DNA of 27,949 nt from a virus. The translations under genes were made by a program, and so were the position numbers. This document shows positions 6,641 through 14,616 of the stretch, piece by piece; the first letter of the stretch is position 1; each line of letters opens with the position of its first letter. A model generated the notes under the pieces. That model saw nothing but the letters and a program-made list of their open reading frames with translations, was not told the DNA's origin and made no database searches. The stretch covers positions 1 to 27,949 of the IMG/VR virus record IMGVR_UViG_3300033571_007242; one strand, written 5' to 3'.

Positions 6641-8664
6641 GCGTCAAGGGCGGACAGGTCGAGATTAGGATCACCCGTGGCAACAGGAACGCAACGGCAA
6701 GGCTCCTTACGCCAGAGCTCGAGCGCGCCATCGCAAGGCAGAACATCGAAACCGCCGACATCAATTGCATGAAGTGGCCGGTGTTCGGTCTATCGCGTCA
6801 TGCCACATGCAGGCTTCTGATGCTTCAGCGAGACATGATGCAGCTTCTCGCAAGCGATCCAGAGGACTGGTCTGACGAGACATACTCGGCCAACGACGAT
6901 GGATTCCGCGTTTGGTTCATCATCGGAAGCGAGGCTGATTCCTCGAGCACATGCTTTAGCAGGATGCACGTCGCGAAGATCGAGCCGCTGATGCTCTCCG
7001 AGTTCGGCAAGGAAGGCTATGGAGAGGCATTCTACATCGTCACATTCAAATGCGATCGATGGGCGGCGAGAAGCAATCGCTTTGACGCTGATCTCTCTGG
7101 ATCCGTTCTTGGACAATATTTCTCGCGCGGATGGGATCCGGCTGCGTTCGTCGACTCGTATCAGTCTGCGGACAGGCCGCTCGCTGGCAATGTGATATCG
7201 GGAGCGATCACCAAGTTCAACCAGACGAGCTACTGGCGCTTGTTCAGGACCGGTACGGATGCGTTCTCCGACTCCAGCGCAGGAGCTTCCCTCGAGATCA
7301 GAGGCATCGACACGCTTCTACAGAAACCCCTGGCCGTCATGGTGGATGAAGTGGCGCAGCGGGCCGGAGTCGCGATCGCCTACACGCCTTCACCTACCAC
7401 GACGGCATCTCCCGGCGTTTATCGGTTCACAGTCGTCGATGTCTACATGGGCGCTCAGAGGATGGTTTCGTTCCTGAACGACTACTCCGTGGACATTCAG
7501 GCAGGGTCGATCCTCGACATCAAGGATGGAACGGGAGCATCGACGCTTTCTGGATTCTCCGCTCTCGCGAAGGTTCCAAACGTGATCGCGCAGTCGATTC
7601 GTCCTAAGCGCGCGATCGTCGCCGTCAAGCGCAACATGGTCGCCGATGGCACTCCTCCCGACGTGTTCTCTCTTTCCGAGACTACTGCGGCGACATCTGG
7701 AACCGGAAAGTTCCAGAGCGAGTACCTCAACGATCCATTCTCTCGGTCCATTCCTTCCGACGCCATCAACCGTGTTGCCGTATCTGGATCTCCGACATTC
7801 GGCGAGGGCGGAGCAGTCCACATCAATGCGGACAACTGGCAGACGGCTGCAAGGAATGACAGAAGGGCATATTCGGTAACGAACTACGCCTCTCCATTCA
7901 GCGAGGCAGAGTACATCTCCAACGAAGTGGCTGGAAGATGGTCAAGCCGATACCAGTCCGGAATCTGCGACATCTGGTTCCGTGGATGGATCTTCCCATC
8001 GCATTTGACTGCATGGCCGGGTGGATCATGGATCGAGCTCCGACTACAGACAGACTCGAGGGGATTCGGGTTTCCGACGACCCGCATCTGCGGCGATATT
8101 GACGATCCGATGCTAGGTCCCGTCGCCGACGACAGGCAGCATGAAGTCGAGGGATCTGGAATGGCTCAGGTGTGGCGCGGAGAGGATGGAAGGATCCGCG
8201 TACATGTCGGCTATCCATTCGGCATCCCGTGCCTCATCAAGATCATCTCAAGGGAGTCGATCGGTGGTGGAGCGAAGATCTGGCAATACACCGCCAAGAT
8301 CGTATATCGAAAGGGAAGCGACACGGCAACGACGACCTACAAGGGCGGAATCGAATCATTCCTCGACATCGACGCAAGCGATCCGACGTTGATCGCCTAC
8401 AACCTGTCCGAGCTGGCGAACACGGCTGGATACGCTGCGCCTGGGTACACGCTTCCTCTTGCACAGCAGGGATTCGACGTGGTTCCCATCGGCGGAGACA
8501 GGACGAGCGGAACGCATGAGGTAATTGTTCCCGCCATGCTCTATCTCGGAAGCAATGGCGCAGAGCATAGGACCGTCGCCTACTTCTGCATGACGAACGC
8601 CATCGACGGCGAGTGCCCGACTCCCCTCACGCTCGACCAGAGCCTTGACGGAGGGACCTACTGA
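6637..8664 (+). CDS. Large tail protein, unknown family (probable tail hub)
   Basis: This gene encodes 675 residues from ATG 6637, overlapping the previous stop (ATGA). The first 70 residues are basic (VEIRITRGNRNATARLL). The rest is long, strand-rich and without membrane segments or recognisable catalytic motifs. It ends in 'SLDGGTY', the first of four consecutive genes with a DGGx[F/Y] terminus. The codons for D-G-G also supply the GGAGGG ribosome binding site (8650-8655) for the next gene. Together with the upstream 688-residue protein it occupies the place where Dit and Tal/hub proteins are normally found. Base use is somewhat richer in A and T than in the neighbouring capsid and replication genes. 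Confidence 0.5.
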   Translation: MSVKGGQVEIRITRGNRNATARLLTPELERAIARQNIETADINCMKWPVFGLSRHATCRLLMLQRDMMQLLASDPEDWSDETYSANDDGFRVWFIIGSEADSSSTCFSRMHVAKIEPLMLSEFGKEGYGEAFYIVTFKCDRWAARSNRFDADLSGSVLGQYFSRGWDPAAFVDSYQSADRPLAGNVISGAITKFNQTSYWRLFRTGTDAFSDSSAGASLEIRGIDTLLQKPLAVMVDEVAQRAGVAIAYTPSPTTTASPGVYRFTVVDVYMGAQRMVSFLNDYSVDIQAGSILDIKDGTGASTLSGFSALAKVPNVIAQSIRPKRAIVAVKRNMVADGTPPDVFSLSETTAATSGTGKFQSEYLNDPFSRSIPSDAINRVAVSGSPTFGEGGAVHINADNWQTAARNDRRAYSVTNYASPFSEAEYISNEVAGRWSSRYQSGICDIWFRGWIFPSHLTAWPGGSWIELRLQTDSRGFGFPTTRICGDIDDPMLGPVADDRQHEVEGSGMAQVWRGEDGRIRVHVGYPFGIPCLIKIISRESIGGGAKIWQYTAKIVYRKGSDTATTTYKGGIESFLDIDASDPTLIAYNLSELANTAGYAAPGYTLPLAQQGFDVVPIGGDRTSGTHEVIVPAMLYLGSNGAEHRTVAYFCMTNAIDGECPTPLTLDQSLDGGTY

Positions 8665-8852
8665 TGGCTGACCTGATCCTGCTCAAGAGGTCGGCCACGT
8701 CCGGCTCGGTGCCCGCGCCGGCGCAGCTCACCACGGGCGAGCTTGCAATCAACACCGCTGATGCAAAGATGTACATGAAGAAGTCGAACGGGACGGTCGT
8801 AGAGGTCAGCGGGATCAAGGACGGCGAACAGATAGACGGAGGTAACTTCTGA
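8664..8852 (+). CDS. Stand-alone Mtd-type N-terminal domain protein (62 aa)
   Basis: ATG 8664 overlaps TGA 8662-8664 and has GGAGGG 8 bases upstream. Residues 1-48 carry the pattern 'LKRSATSG', 'LTTGELAINTADAKMY' and 'KKSNGTVVEV', the short beta module found at the N-terminus of many phage receptor-binding proteins, including major tropism determinants. It normally anchors a fibre; here it stands alone and ends with 'QIDGGNF'. It is very close in pattern to the N-terminus of the gene at 12663. It may be a tail-tip cap or adaptor, or a remnant left after loss of a fibre. The domain call is good; the role is inferred. Confidence 0.7.
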   Translation: MADLILLKRSATSGSVPAPAQLTTGELAINTADAKMYMKKSNGTVVEVSGIKDGEQIDGGNF

Positions 8853-9307
8853 TGCCACACACGGAATCAGTCTTTCCGCTCGGAGTGCCGATCGCGCCTA
8901 CGGAGCCGAACGACACGAACCCGACCCACATCGCCGAGTACGGGCGCGGCGGACTCATGTCCGTCGCCGACCTGACCGCCCGTGACGCGATCGCAAGCGA
9001 CCGCAAGAAGGTCGGAATGCTCGTCTATGTCCAGTCAGAGGCGAAGTATTTCACGCTGACGGCTATTCCGAACACATGGATAGAGCTCGCGACCGGAGGA
9101 GGTCTGACTCCGCTTGTTCCGTCTCCTGCCGGCACGTTCAACTTTGCGAACGTGACCGTAGATCAGTATGGACGAGTCACGTCGGCAACGCAGAACAACG
9201 ACGTGGCGAGCGCGACGACGCAGCAGCAGATCCTCGCGACGGTCGATTTCCTCATCAACGACATCTCTGTGAACGGCGTGAACGGCGGATCCTGGGACCA
9301 GAACTAA
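8852..9307 (+). CDS. Tail fibre/tip protein (151 aa)
   Basis: This gene encodes 151 residues from ATG 8852, with GGAGGT (8838-8843) 8 bases upstream inside the previous gene's end. Residues about 38-82 have the common fibre segment 'VADLTARDAI', 'KKVGMLVYVQSEAKYFTL', 'WIEL'. Residues about 98-112 have 'FANVTVDQYGRVTSA', another motif typical of phage fibre shafts. The last 30 residues are a helix (TTQQQILATVDFL) and a glycine-asparagine turn. These are structural adhesin modules with no enzymatic motif. It is translationally coupled to the genes on either side, suggesting a fixed ratio in one tip complex. Confidence 0.6.
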   Translation: MPHTESVFPLGVPIAPTEPNDTNPTHIAEYGRGGLMSVADLTARDAIASDRKKVGMLVYVQSEAKYFTLTAIPNTWIELATGGGLTPLVPSPAGTFNFANVTVDQYGRVTSATQNNDVASATTQQQILATVDFLINDISVNGVNGGSWDQN

Positions 9308-10395
9308 TGCTGATCGGATACCCCTACGACCCCGTGACGCAGGATCTATGGCTCTACCAGGACATCACTGTATCATGGACTGCCCCGATCCCTGGAAGCC
9401 AGGTCGTGAAGCAGCCGTATGCATGGAATCCGAGCAGTCCTCTCTATGGCTATAGAAACTCGCTCATCGGCATCTCGGCGAGGTTGAGAACCCTTGATAC
9501 CGAGAGTCCCAGGCTCGGTTCGGGATCAACAGCTCCGTACAGCACATACAACGATCCATTCAATCCGGTCAACAGGCCGGTCTGGTACAACTCGTTTCCG
9601 ATGACGTTCCTGATGCTGGCGGATGGATTCGCGGTCAGTTGCGCGCATTGCTACTCGGGTTTCAATATCCCTAGAAATCCGTCAGTGAGGCTCGTCGGAA
9701 CGGGTGGTTATACGGCCAATGGTCGGTTCGACGCTATATTTACCGCATCGACGCGATGGCTGAACGCGGACAACAGCCTTCGGTTCGCCGCTGATCCAAA
9801 GAACATCATTCCGTTCGGATCGGACACCTTTCAGTCGATCGCATTCCAGATGGCGGTCGACCTAAATGTCTTCGAGTGCCTCGATCTATCGGACGTTCCG
9901 CCGGTCATCCCGGTGGATTGCAGGTCGATGTCGTTAGGGCAGACGGCATGGGTGCTCGACAGTAACCATAAGATCATCAGGGTCCGATCCGTCAAGAACT
10001 ACGTCGACAGCGGCGACCTGCGCTCGCTGTTCAAGGCGGTAAATCCCGATGGGACTGAATCGCCGGTCGATGTCGAGCTGTTCCTCCACGACAGTGGAAC
10101 ATTCGCCCTTGCCGAGATCAAGCCGCCGACCAGCGCGGCTGCGGGAGACGGGATCATGGGCGTCCTCGTGGCATCCGTGAAGTCACCGAACGAACTCGTC
10201 GGAGACCAGCCGTTGCAGCAGCCGATGTCTCCTCCGACGACGGGATACCTTGCGAACAAGCCAAGCCTCTCAAGGAACCTATACGAATACTTCAGCGCGA
10301 GGGGATCTCCGGTCAATCCGCTTACGTTCGCACGCAGGACGGGAGCACATGCGACCGAGACCGTGGAGCAGCAGATCCTCTCGATACTGACATGA
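9307..10395 (+). CDS. Putative trypsin-like serine protease domain protein of the tail tip
   Basis: This gene encodes 362 residues. ATG 9307 overlaps the previous TAA (TAATG); the frame is open upstream, but the coupled start is preferred. Residues 103-116 read as a strand into 'AVSCAHCY', matching the trypsin-family 'TAAHC' motif with His114. 'VDLNVFECLDL' at 184-194 resembles the 'DVAVLEL' strand with Asp185. 'LFLHDSGTFALAE' at 258-270 resembles the nucleophile motif (G)DSG with Ser263. Order H-D-S, spacing and the 'AWVLDSN' strand (214-220) fit a chymotrypsin fold. The oxyanion 'GDSGGP' is altered to HDSGTF, so activity is uncertain. The position among fibres suggests self-processing of adhesins or attack on host surface protein. 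It could be a dead, structural copy of the fold. Confidence 0.5.
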   Translation: MLIGYPYDPVTQDLWLYQDITVSWTAPIPGSQVVKQPYAWNPSSPLYGYRNSLIGISARLRTLDTESPRLGSGSTAPYSTYNDPFNPVNRPVWYNSFPMTFLMLADGFAVSCAHCYSGFNIPRNPSVRLVGTGGYTANGRFDAIFTASTRWLNADNSLRFAADPKNIIPFGSDTFQSIAFQMAVDLNVFECLDLSDVPPVIPVDCRSMSLGQTAWVLDSNHKIIRVRSVKNYVDSGDLRSLFKAVNPDGTESPVDVELFLHDSGTFALAEIKPPTSAAAGDGIMGVLVASVKSPNELVGDQPLQQPMSPPTTGYLANKPSLSRNLYEYFSARGSPVNPLTFARRTGAHATETVEQQILSILT

Positions 10396-10407
10396 CGGAG
10401 TAAATCC

Positions 10408-11565
10408 ATGCCATTGACCGGACCAGTCATTCCATGCGCATTTCGAGCAAACCAGAATATCCCTGCGATTGCACCGAATCCCGAGCCCATTCCTGTTACG
10501 GGTGATTCCGGTCAGTATGGTGAGATCATCACCTGTCTACGAACTGGACGCATGTGGATTCTGGGAAAACTTCCCGATGGCACTGCGACCTACAGGCCGA
10601 TCTCGGGATCCGACGTTCGTGCGTTCGTCCACAACAGCTCTGGTGCGACCCTGAATAAGGGAAAGGTCGTCTACGTCACGGGATCGAACGGCGTGGACAA
10701 GATCACGGTCGCCCTCGCCGATGCCAATGTCGAGAGCATGTCGGCGAAGACCCTCGGAGTCGTATGGGAGGACATTGCCAACGGAGCCGATGGGTTCGTC
10801 GTCACCGAGGGCTTGCTGACGGGTATTGCGACAAACGCCATCGGAAATGCCGGAGACGCGATCTGGCTTTCCGCCACGGCAGGCTTGTTCACCACGACCC
10901 GTCCGACCCAGCCTGACCACGGGGTCTTCATCGGGTGGATCGTCAAGAGCGCGGGGGCGGGCGCAGGCAGCATCTTCGTCAAGGTCATCAACTATCCCGA
11001 GCTCGACGAGCTGCATGATGTCCTGATCGCGAATCTCCTCGACAACGAGGCCCTGATCTACGACGCCGCCTCTGGGCTTTGGAAGAACGAGAAGGTCTCC
11101 TACTCGAGCATCCAGGATGTCGAGGCTTCGTCCCTGCTCGGTCGGTCGAACGCCAGCAATGGGGTGACGCAGGAGATCAAGCTCTCGGCGCAGTTCGTAT
11201 GGGGCACGGCGGGCGGCAAGCCCCAGCTGTCCATCGCCACGGTCTCGGATGCCACGAAGGTCGACACCAGCACCACGCTGACGGCAGGGGTCGGTTTGAC
11301 TGGTGGTGGCGACCTGACGACCAGCCGCAGCTTCGCTGTCGACTTCGCCTCGAGCGGCACGGTCAGCACGACGAAGGCCGTGCGGGCCGACGACGCGCGC
11401 CTGAGCAATGCCAGGACGCCTACAGCCCACGCGCACCTAATCAACGATCTAACAGACTTTGCTGTCAGCGCCGTTGCTGACAAGAACGTACTGCAATATT
11501 CTTCCGCCACAGGTAAATGGGTGAACGTCTCCCAGGCCGATCTGGTCGATGGCGGCGTCTTCTAA
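10408..11565 (+). CDS. Tail fibre protein (385 aa)
   Basis: This gene encodes 385 residues from ATG 10408, with GGAG at 10397-10400. The N-terminal 70 residues are unassigned. Residues about 75-195 form a virion domain with 'VRAFVHNSSGATLNKGKVVY', repeated glycine turns and 'GIATNAIGNAGDAIWLSA', of a kind common in phage surface proteins. The C-terminal half has standard shaft motifs: 'TLTAGVGLTGGGDLTTSRSF', 'RADDARLSNARTPTAHAH' and 'NVLQYSSATGKWVNVSQADL'. It ends in 'LVDGGVF'. No catalytic motif is seen. It is probably one of several fibres at the tail tip. Confidence 0.7.
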   Translation: MPLTGPVIPCAFRANQNIPAIAPNPEPIPVTGDSGQYGEIITCLRTGRMWILGKLPDGTATYRPISGSDVRAFVHNSSGATLNKGKVVYVTGSNGVDKITVALADANVESMSAKTLGVVWEDIANGADGFVVTEGLLTGIATNAIGNAGDAIWLSATAGLFTTTRPTQPDHGVFIGWIVKSAGAGAGSIFVKVINYPELDELHDVLIANLLDNEALIYDAASGLWKNEKVSYSSIQDVEASSLLGRSNASNGVTQEIKLSAQFVWGTAGGKPQLSIATVSDATKVDTSTTLTAGVGLTGGGDLTTSRSFAVDFASSGTVSTTKAVRADDARLSNARTPTAHAHLINDLTDFAVSAVADKNVLQYSSATGKWVNVSQADLVDGGVF

Positions 11566-11577
11566 AGGTTCAAATCC

Positions 11578-12663
11578 ATGTCTAACACGCTCAGGATCAA
11601 GCGGCGGGCCAGCGGTGCTTCAGGAGCCCCCTCATCCCTCTCCAACGCCGAGCTTGCGTTCAACGAGGTCGATGACACGCTGTACTACGGGAAGGGCAGC
11701 GGAGGCGCTGGAGGCACGGCCACGACGGTGGAGGCCATCGGCGGTCGCGGTGCATTCGTCTCCCTCACCGGCAACCAGACCATCTCGGGAACGAAGGCAT
11801 TCACTGGTGCAATTACCGCTCCGACGATGCCGGCGGTTGATTCATCCACCAACGTCGCGACTACGGCATGGGTGAACAGCCAGGGATACCTGACGAGCGC
11901 AGTCTCGAGCGTCGGCCTTTCCCTTCCGTCGTTCATCACCGTGACCAACTCCCCCGTCACGGTGAGCGGCACGCTCACGGGAACGCTAGCAACCCAGACG
12001 GCCAACACCGTCTTTGCCGCTCCGAACGGATCGAGCGGAGCTCCGACTTTCCGCACGCTTGCGTCGGCAGACATCCCTGACCTTTCCGCATCGTACCTGC
12101 CCATCGCCGGCGGAACGATCACGTCGAACCTGACCGTCACGGGAAACCTGACCGTCAACGGAACGACCACGACCGTCAACTCGACGACGATCGACGTGGC
12201 GGACAAGAACATCACGCTCGGCAACGTCGCATCGCCGACGAACACCACTGCCGATGGCGGCGGCATCACGCTCAGGGGAACGACCGACAAGACGTTCAAC
12301 TGGGTCAGCGCCAACAGCGCGTGGACCTCGAGCGAGTCAATCCGCCTCAATCCGCAGAAGGGCTTCTACCTTCTCGCAGGAACGAAGGGCTTCTACTCGA
12401 CGGCGAGCCTTGCGGTACTGACCGCCCATGCGGTGAGCACCGACGACCTCACCGTGACGAATGCCATCTCCGGCAGCGTGACGGGTACCGCAGCGAACGT
12501 GACCGGCACGGTCGCCATTGCGAACGGCGGAACGGGGGCCACTGATGCTCCGACCGCGCGCACGAACCTGGGGCTCGGCACGATCGCCACGCAGGCCGCG
12601 AGCAACGTCTCGATCACCGGCGGAAGCATCGACAACATCACCCTTGACGGCGGAACCTTCTGA
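11578..12663 (+). CDS. Tail fibre protein with divergent Mtd-type N-terminus (361 aa)
   Basis: This gene encodes 361 residues from ATG 11578, 12 bases after the previous stop; 'TAAAGG' is the only candidate binding site. Residues 1-45 are a divergent copy of the N-terminal module seen at 8664 and 12663 (IKRRASGA, LSNAELAFNEVDDTLYYGKG). Then come shaft motifs widespread in phage fibres: 'TISGTKAFTGAI', 'ATTAWVNSQGYLT', 'YLPIAGGTITSNLTVTGNLT', 'STTIDVADKNITLGNVASPT' and 'ANGGTGATDAPTARTNLGLG'. Its end, 'NITLDGGTF', is the third DGGxF terminus. It is a threonine/serine-rich beta-structured trimeric fibre with no enzyme domain. Confidence 0.75.
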   Translation: MSNTLRIKRRASGASGAPSSLSNAELAFNEVDDTLYYGKGSGGAGGTATTVEAIGGRGAFVSLTGNQTISGTKAFTGAITAPTMPAVDSSTNVATTAWVNSQGYLTSAVSSVGLSLPSFITVTNSPVTVSGTLTGTLATQTANTVFAAPNGSSGAPTFRTLASADIPDLSASYLPIAGGTITSNLTVTGNLTVNGTTTTVNSTTIDVADKNITLGNVASPTNTTADGGGITLRGTTDKTFNWVSANSAWTSSESIRLNPQKGFYLLAGTKGFYSTASLAVLTAHAVSTDDLTVTNAISGSVTGTAANVTGTVAIANGGTGATDAPTARTNLGLGTIATQAASNVSITGGSIDNITLDGGTF

Positions 12664-13856
12664 TGGCAAACACGATCCTCCATAAGCGATCCAGCACGGC
12701 AGGTGTCACTCCTGCCGCCGGCAGCCTCACGCAGGGCGAGCTTGCGATTAACACTGCGGACGGCAAGCTGTTCACGAAGAAGGTCGATGGAACGGTCGTC
12801 GAGATCGGCGGCGGCGGCGGTGGTGTAAGCGATGGCGACAAGGGCGACATCACCGTCTCTTCGAGCGGATCTACATGGACGATCGACAATGGCGTCGTGA
12901 CGGTCGCCAAGATCAGTGCGACGGGAACGCCGAGCAGCACCACATATCTGCGCGGTGATGGTTCTTGGTCAACGCCGTCAGGTGGCGGCGGCGGGTTCAC
13001 TCCTGTCAGAATGGCTTACGCCACGACCACAAGCGGTATTTCGATCCCAAGCGGAGCAACGAAACTGCGCGTACTCGCGTGGGGAGGAGGCGGCGGTGGT
13101 GGCGGCGGTGCCTTGAACATCGCTGGAACGGCCCGTTGCGGCGGCGGTGGCGGTAGCGGGTGTATGATGAATATCTTCGATTGGGATGTCGCCGATCTTT
13201 CGGGAACTTTGTCTGTCGTAATCGCTGCTGGAGGCATCGGAGGAATCGGAGCCACAACGAATGGCGGAAACCCTACTGCGGCAACGAATGGAGGGACCAG
13301 CACCGTTACGGGAACATGGAAAGGCAATTCCATGCGCTTGGGGTATGGGTCGAATGGATTGGCTGGTGGCTTCTCCGCAACAGGAACTAGTTCTAGCGGA
13401 GGAACCCCTGGTTCGCAGGGCTACACAGGAGGCACAGGCGGCGGTGGCAGCGTCACTTTTGCGGGATTTGGAGGAGGTAGTGCTAGTTCAACTGGACTTT
13501 CCCGACCGAGTCATGGCGGCGGCGGCGGTGGAGGAGTGCAAGCGGGAGGTACCGTTATTAGCGGCGGTCAATCATTCGGAAGTTTCGTAAACCAAGATTT
13601 GCCTTCGAATGGTGGTGCCGCAGGTGGCGGTAATGGCGATTCCGAATCTGCTGGCCGTGGTACGGATTGGGACTACAGCCGAGCGGGCGGTGGCGGTGGA
13701 GGCGGAAACGATGCGGGAAGCGGCGGCAACGGAGGAAACGGTGGCTACGGAGCGGGCGGAGGCGGCGGCGGCGGCGGTACGAATCTAGGCACAGGCGAAA
13801 AGGGTGGCAACGGCGGCAACGGTGGAAGCGGCTTGGTCGTTCTGTATTGGAGTTGA
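12663..13856 (+). CDS. Polyglycine-rich tail fibre adhesin (397 aa)
   Basis: ATG 12663 overlaps the previous TGA. Residues 1-50 are the Mtd-type anchor (HKRSSTAGV, LTQGELAINTADGKLF). Residues about 58-105 are a common shaft spacer (DGDKGDITVSSSGSTWTIDN, TTYLRGDGSWSTPSG). The remainder is dominated by runs of 5-9 glycines and GGxGG units. It holds four or five short non-glycine loops and ends with 'GGSGLVVLYWS'. This is the architecture of glycine-rich adhesins such as T4-like gp38 and related distal fibre domains, where polyglycine-II helices pack together and the loops between them bind the receptor. The loops (around residues 175-290) are the likely host-range determinants. Confidence 0.8.
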   Translation: MANTILHKRSSTAGVTPAAGSLTQGELAINTADGKLFTKKVDGTVVEIGGGGGGVSDGDKGDITVSSSGSTWTIDNGVVTVAKISATGTPSSTTYLRGDGSWSTPSGGGGGFTPVRMAYATTTSGISIPSGATKLRVLAWGGGGGGGGGALNIAGTARCGGGGGSGCMMNIFDWDVADLSGTLSVVIAAGGIGGIGATTNGGNPTAATNGGTSTVTGTWKGNSMRLGYGSNGLAGGFSATGTSSSGGTPGSQGYTGGTGGGGSVTFAGFGGGSASSTGLSRPSHGGGGGGGVQAGGTVISGGQSFGSFVNQDLPSNGGAAGGGNGDSESAGRGTDWDYSRAGGGGGGGNDAGSGGNGGNGGYGAGGGGGGGGTNLGTGEKGGNGGNGGSGLVVLYWS

Positions 13857-13858
13857 CT

Positions 13859-14035
13859 ATGCGATACGCGGTTATTGATTCAAGCGGAATTGTGTCAAAC
13901 ATCATCCTCATGGATGATCCAGCGCAGTGGGCTGGTGCCGAAATCGTTGTCCTCATTGCAGAAGACGAATGGGTTGACACTGGCTGTTCCTACGACGAAA
14001 ACGCTACGCCGCGGTTCATTCCGCCTGTGGAGTGA
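13859..14035 (+). CDS. Small fibre-associated protein (58 aa)
   Basis: ATG 13859 lies two bases after the adhesin stop. 'MRYAVIDSSGIVSNIILMDD', then 'WVDTGCSYDENATPRFIPP', follows the pattern of small proteins found just after phage fibre genes: a 'YAxIDxxGxVxNII' strand pair and a final 'G-x-x-Y-x-x-x-x-x-F-x-P-P'. Related segments occur at the start of tail-fibre assembly chaperones. It may help fold or cap the polyglycine adhesin. It has one cysteine, no membrane segment and no clear ribosome binding site, so it probably depends on coupling. Confidence 0.6.
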   Translation: MRYAVIDSSGIVSNIILMDDPAQWAGAEIVVLIAEDEWVDTGCSYDENATPRFIPPVE

Positions 14036-14077
14036 GTCTGGCATCGTGACGGCGGAAAGGAAGACGGAGATCCTGTC

Positions 14078-14278
14078 GTGAGCTTCGATCAACTTGGAAC
14101 CATCATTGCGCCTATGGCGACGATCCTTGCGGCGTCGGCGTGGATCCACAACAGCCTCAACCGCCTCGCCGTGAAGGTCGAGGTTCTTGCATCAAAGCTC
14201 GATGACTACGGCGAGCGTATCCGCCGGATCGAGCACGAACTTGATGAGATCAGGAGAAACACTCATGGAAGAAACTAA
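14078..14278 (+). CDS. Membrane-anchored coiled-coil protein of the lysis region (66 aa)
   Basis: GTG 14078 has GGAG at 14066-14069. Residues about 6-24 form a weakly hydrophobic N-terminal segment (LGTIIAPMATILAASAWI). Residues 28-60 are a charged heptad-like helix (VEVLASKLDDYGERIRRIEH). A short N-terminal anchor followed by a coiled coil, immediately upstream of the holin and overlapping it by 14 bases, resembles XhlA-like holin partners and inner-membrane spanin subunits, although it is short for an i-spanin. The function is inferred from layout only. Confidence 0.55.
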   Translation: MSFDQLGTIIAPMATILAASAWIHNSLNRLAVKVEVLASKLDDYGERIRRIEHELDEIRRNTHGRN

Positions 14279-14453
14279 ACCCGGATACAAGACGACCGAG
14301 TTCTGGCTCGCCTTCGTGGCGATGGTGATCGGCGCGGCATTCGCGTCGGGGATCTTCCCTGCGGAGAGCGCGGGCGACAAGGTGCTCGGTCTCGCGGCGA
14401 CCGTGCTCACCGCCCTCGGCTACACGGTCAGCCGAACGATGGTGAAGAAGTGA
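14265..14453 (+). CDS. Holin-like membrane protein (62 aa)
   Basis: ATG 14265 follows AGGAG (14252-14256) at a good distance. After a charged start (EETKPGYKTTEFW), residues 13-31 form a transmembrane helix (FWLALVA-type: FWLAFVAMVIGAAFASGIF). A second, less hydrophobic segment spans residues 41-55 (VLGLAATVLTALGYT), and the protein ends in a basic 'SRTMVKK' tail. Size, one or two membrane segments and a basic tail are typical of small phage holins, which open the inner membrane at lysis. It overlaps the gene before it and lies one base from the next. Confidence 0.7.
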   Translation: MEETKPGYKTTEFWLAFVAMVIGAAFASGIFPAESAGDKVLGLAATVLTALGYTVSRTMVKK

Positions 14454-14454
14454 C

Positions 14455-14616
14455 ATGCTCGAGCGCATCGTCGCACAGGTCACCGTCGCGCTCATCGCGT
14501 GGCTCGACAAGCGCATCTCGCAGAGCCCAGTGGGCACGGATGCTGCTCCTGATCCTGATGCTCTTCGCCGCGCTGGCGACCGCATCTCTCAGTGGATGCG
14601 GGACGGCAGGAAATAG
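14455..14616 (+). CDS. Small amphipathic protein overlapping the lipoprotein gene (53 aa)
   Basis: ATG 14455 begins one base after the holin stop. The product starts with an amphipathic helix (MLERIVAQVTVALIAWLDKR). It then has a proline/aspartate linker (GTDAAPDPDALRRA) and a basic helical end (DRISQWMRDGRK). The 3' half, 14540-14616, is shared out of frame with the lipoprotein gene, an arrangement like Rz/Rz1. It is too short and not hydrophobic enough for a normal i-spanin. Its regular position after the holin suggests a part in lysis, for example membrane disturbance. The function is unknown. Confidence 0.55.
   Translation: MLERIVAQVTVALIAWLDKRISQSPVGTDAAPDPDALRRAGDRISQWMRDGRK

Noticed and set aside
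9076-9306. Upstream extension of the protease-like gene
   Set aside because: The frame is open but the extra 77 residues are arginine-rich and out of frame with the well-supported gene 8852-9307. The TAATG overlap at 9307 is the natural start.
12980-13850. Glycine-rich region as collagen-like or CRISPR-like repeats
   Set aside because: The glycine runs are not G-x-y triplets with proline, and repeat units are irregular. It fits a polyglycine adhesin.
8664-13856. Diversity-generating retroelement suggested by Mtd-type domains
   Set aside because: No reverse transcriptase, template repeat or adenine-varied repeat is visible in the window. The Mtd-type N-terminal module is common in fibres without such elements.
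13875-14081. Open frame overlapping the 58-residue fibre-associated gene
   Set aside because: It is an out-of-frame shadow of 13859-14035, with no binding site and a serine/arginine-rich product. Its last codons (from GTG 14046) could at most be a tiny leader peptide.
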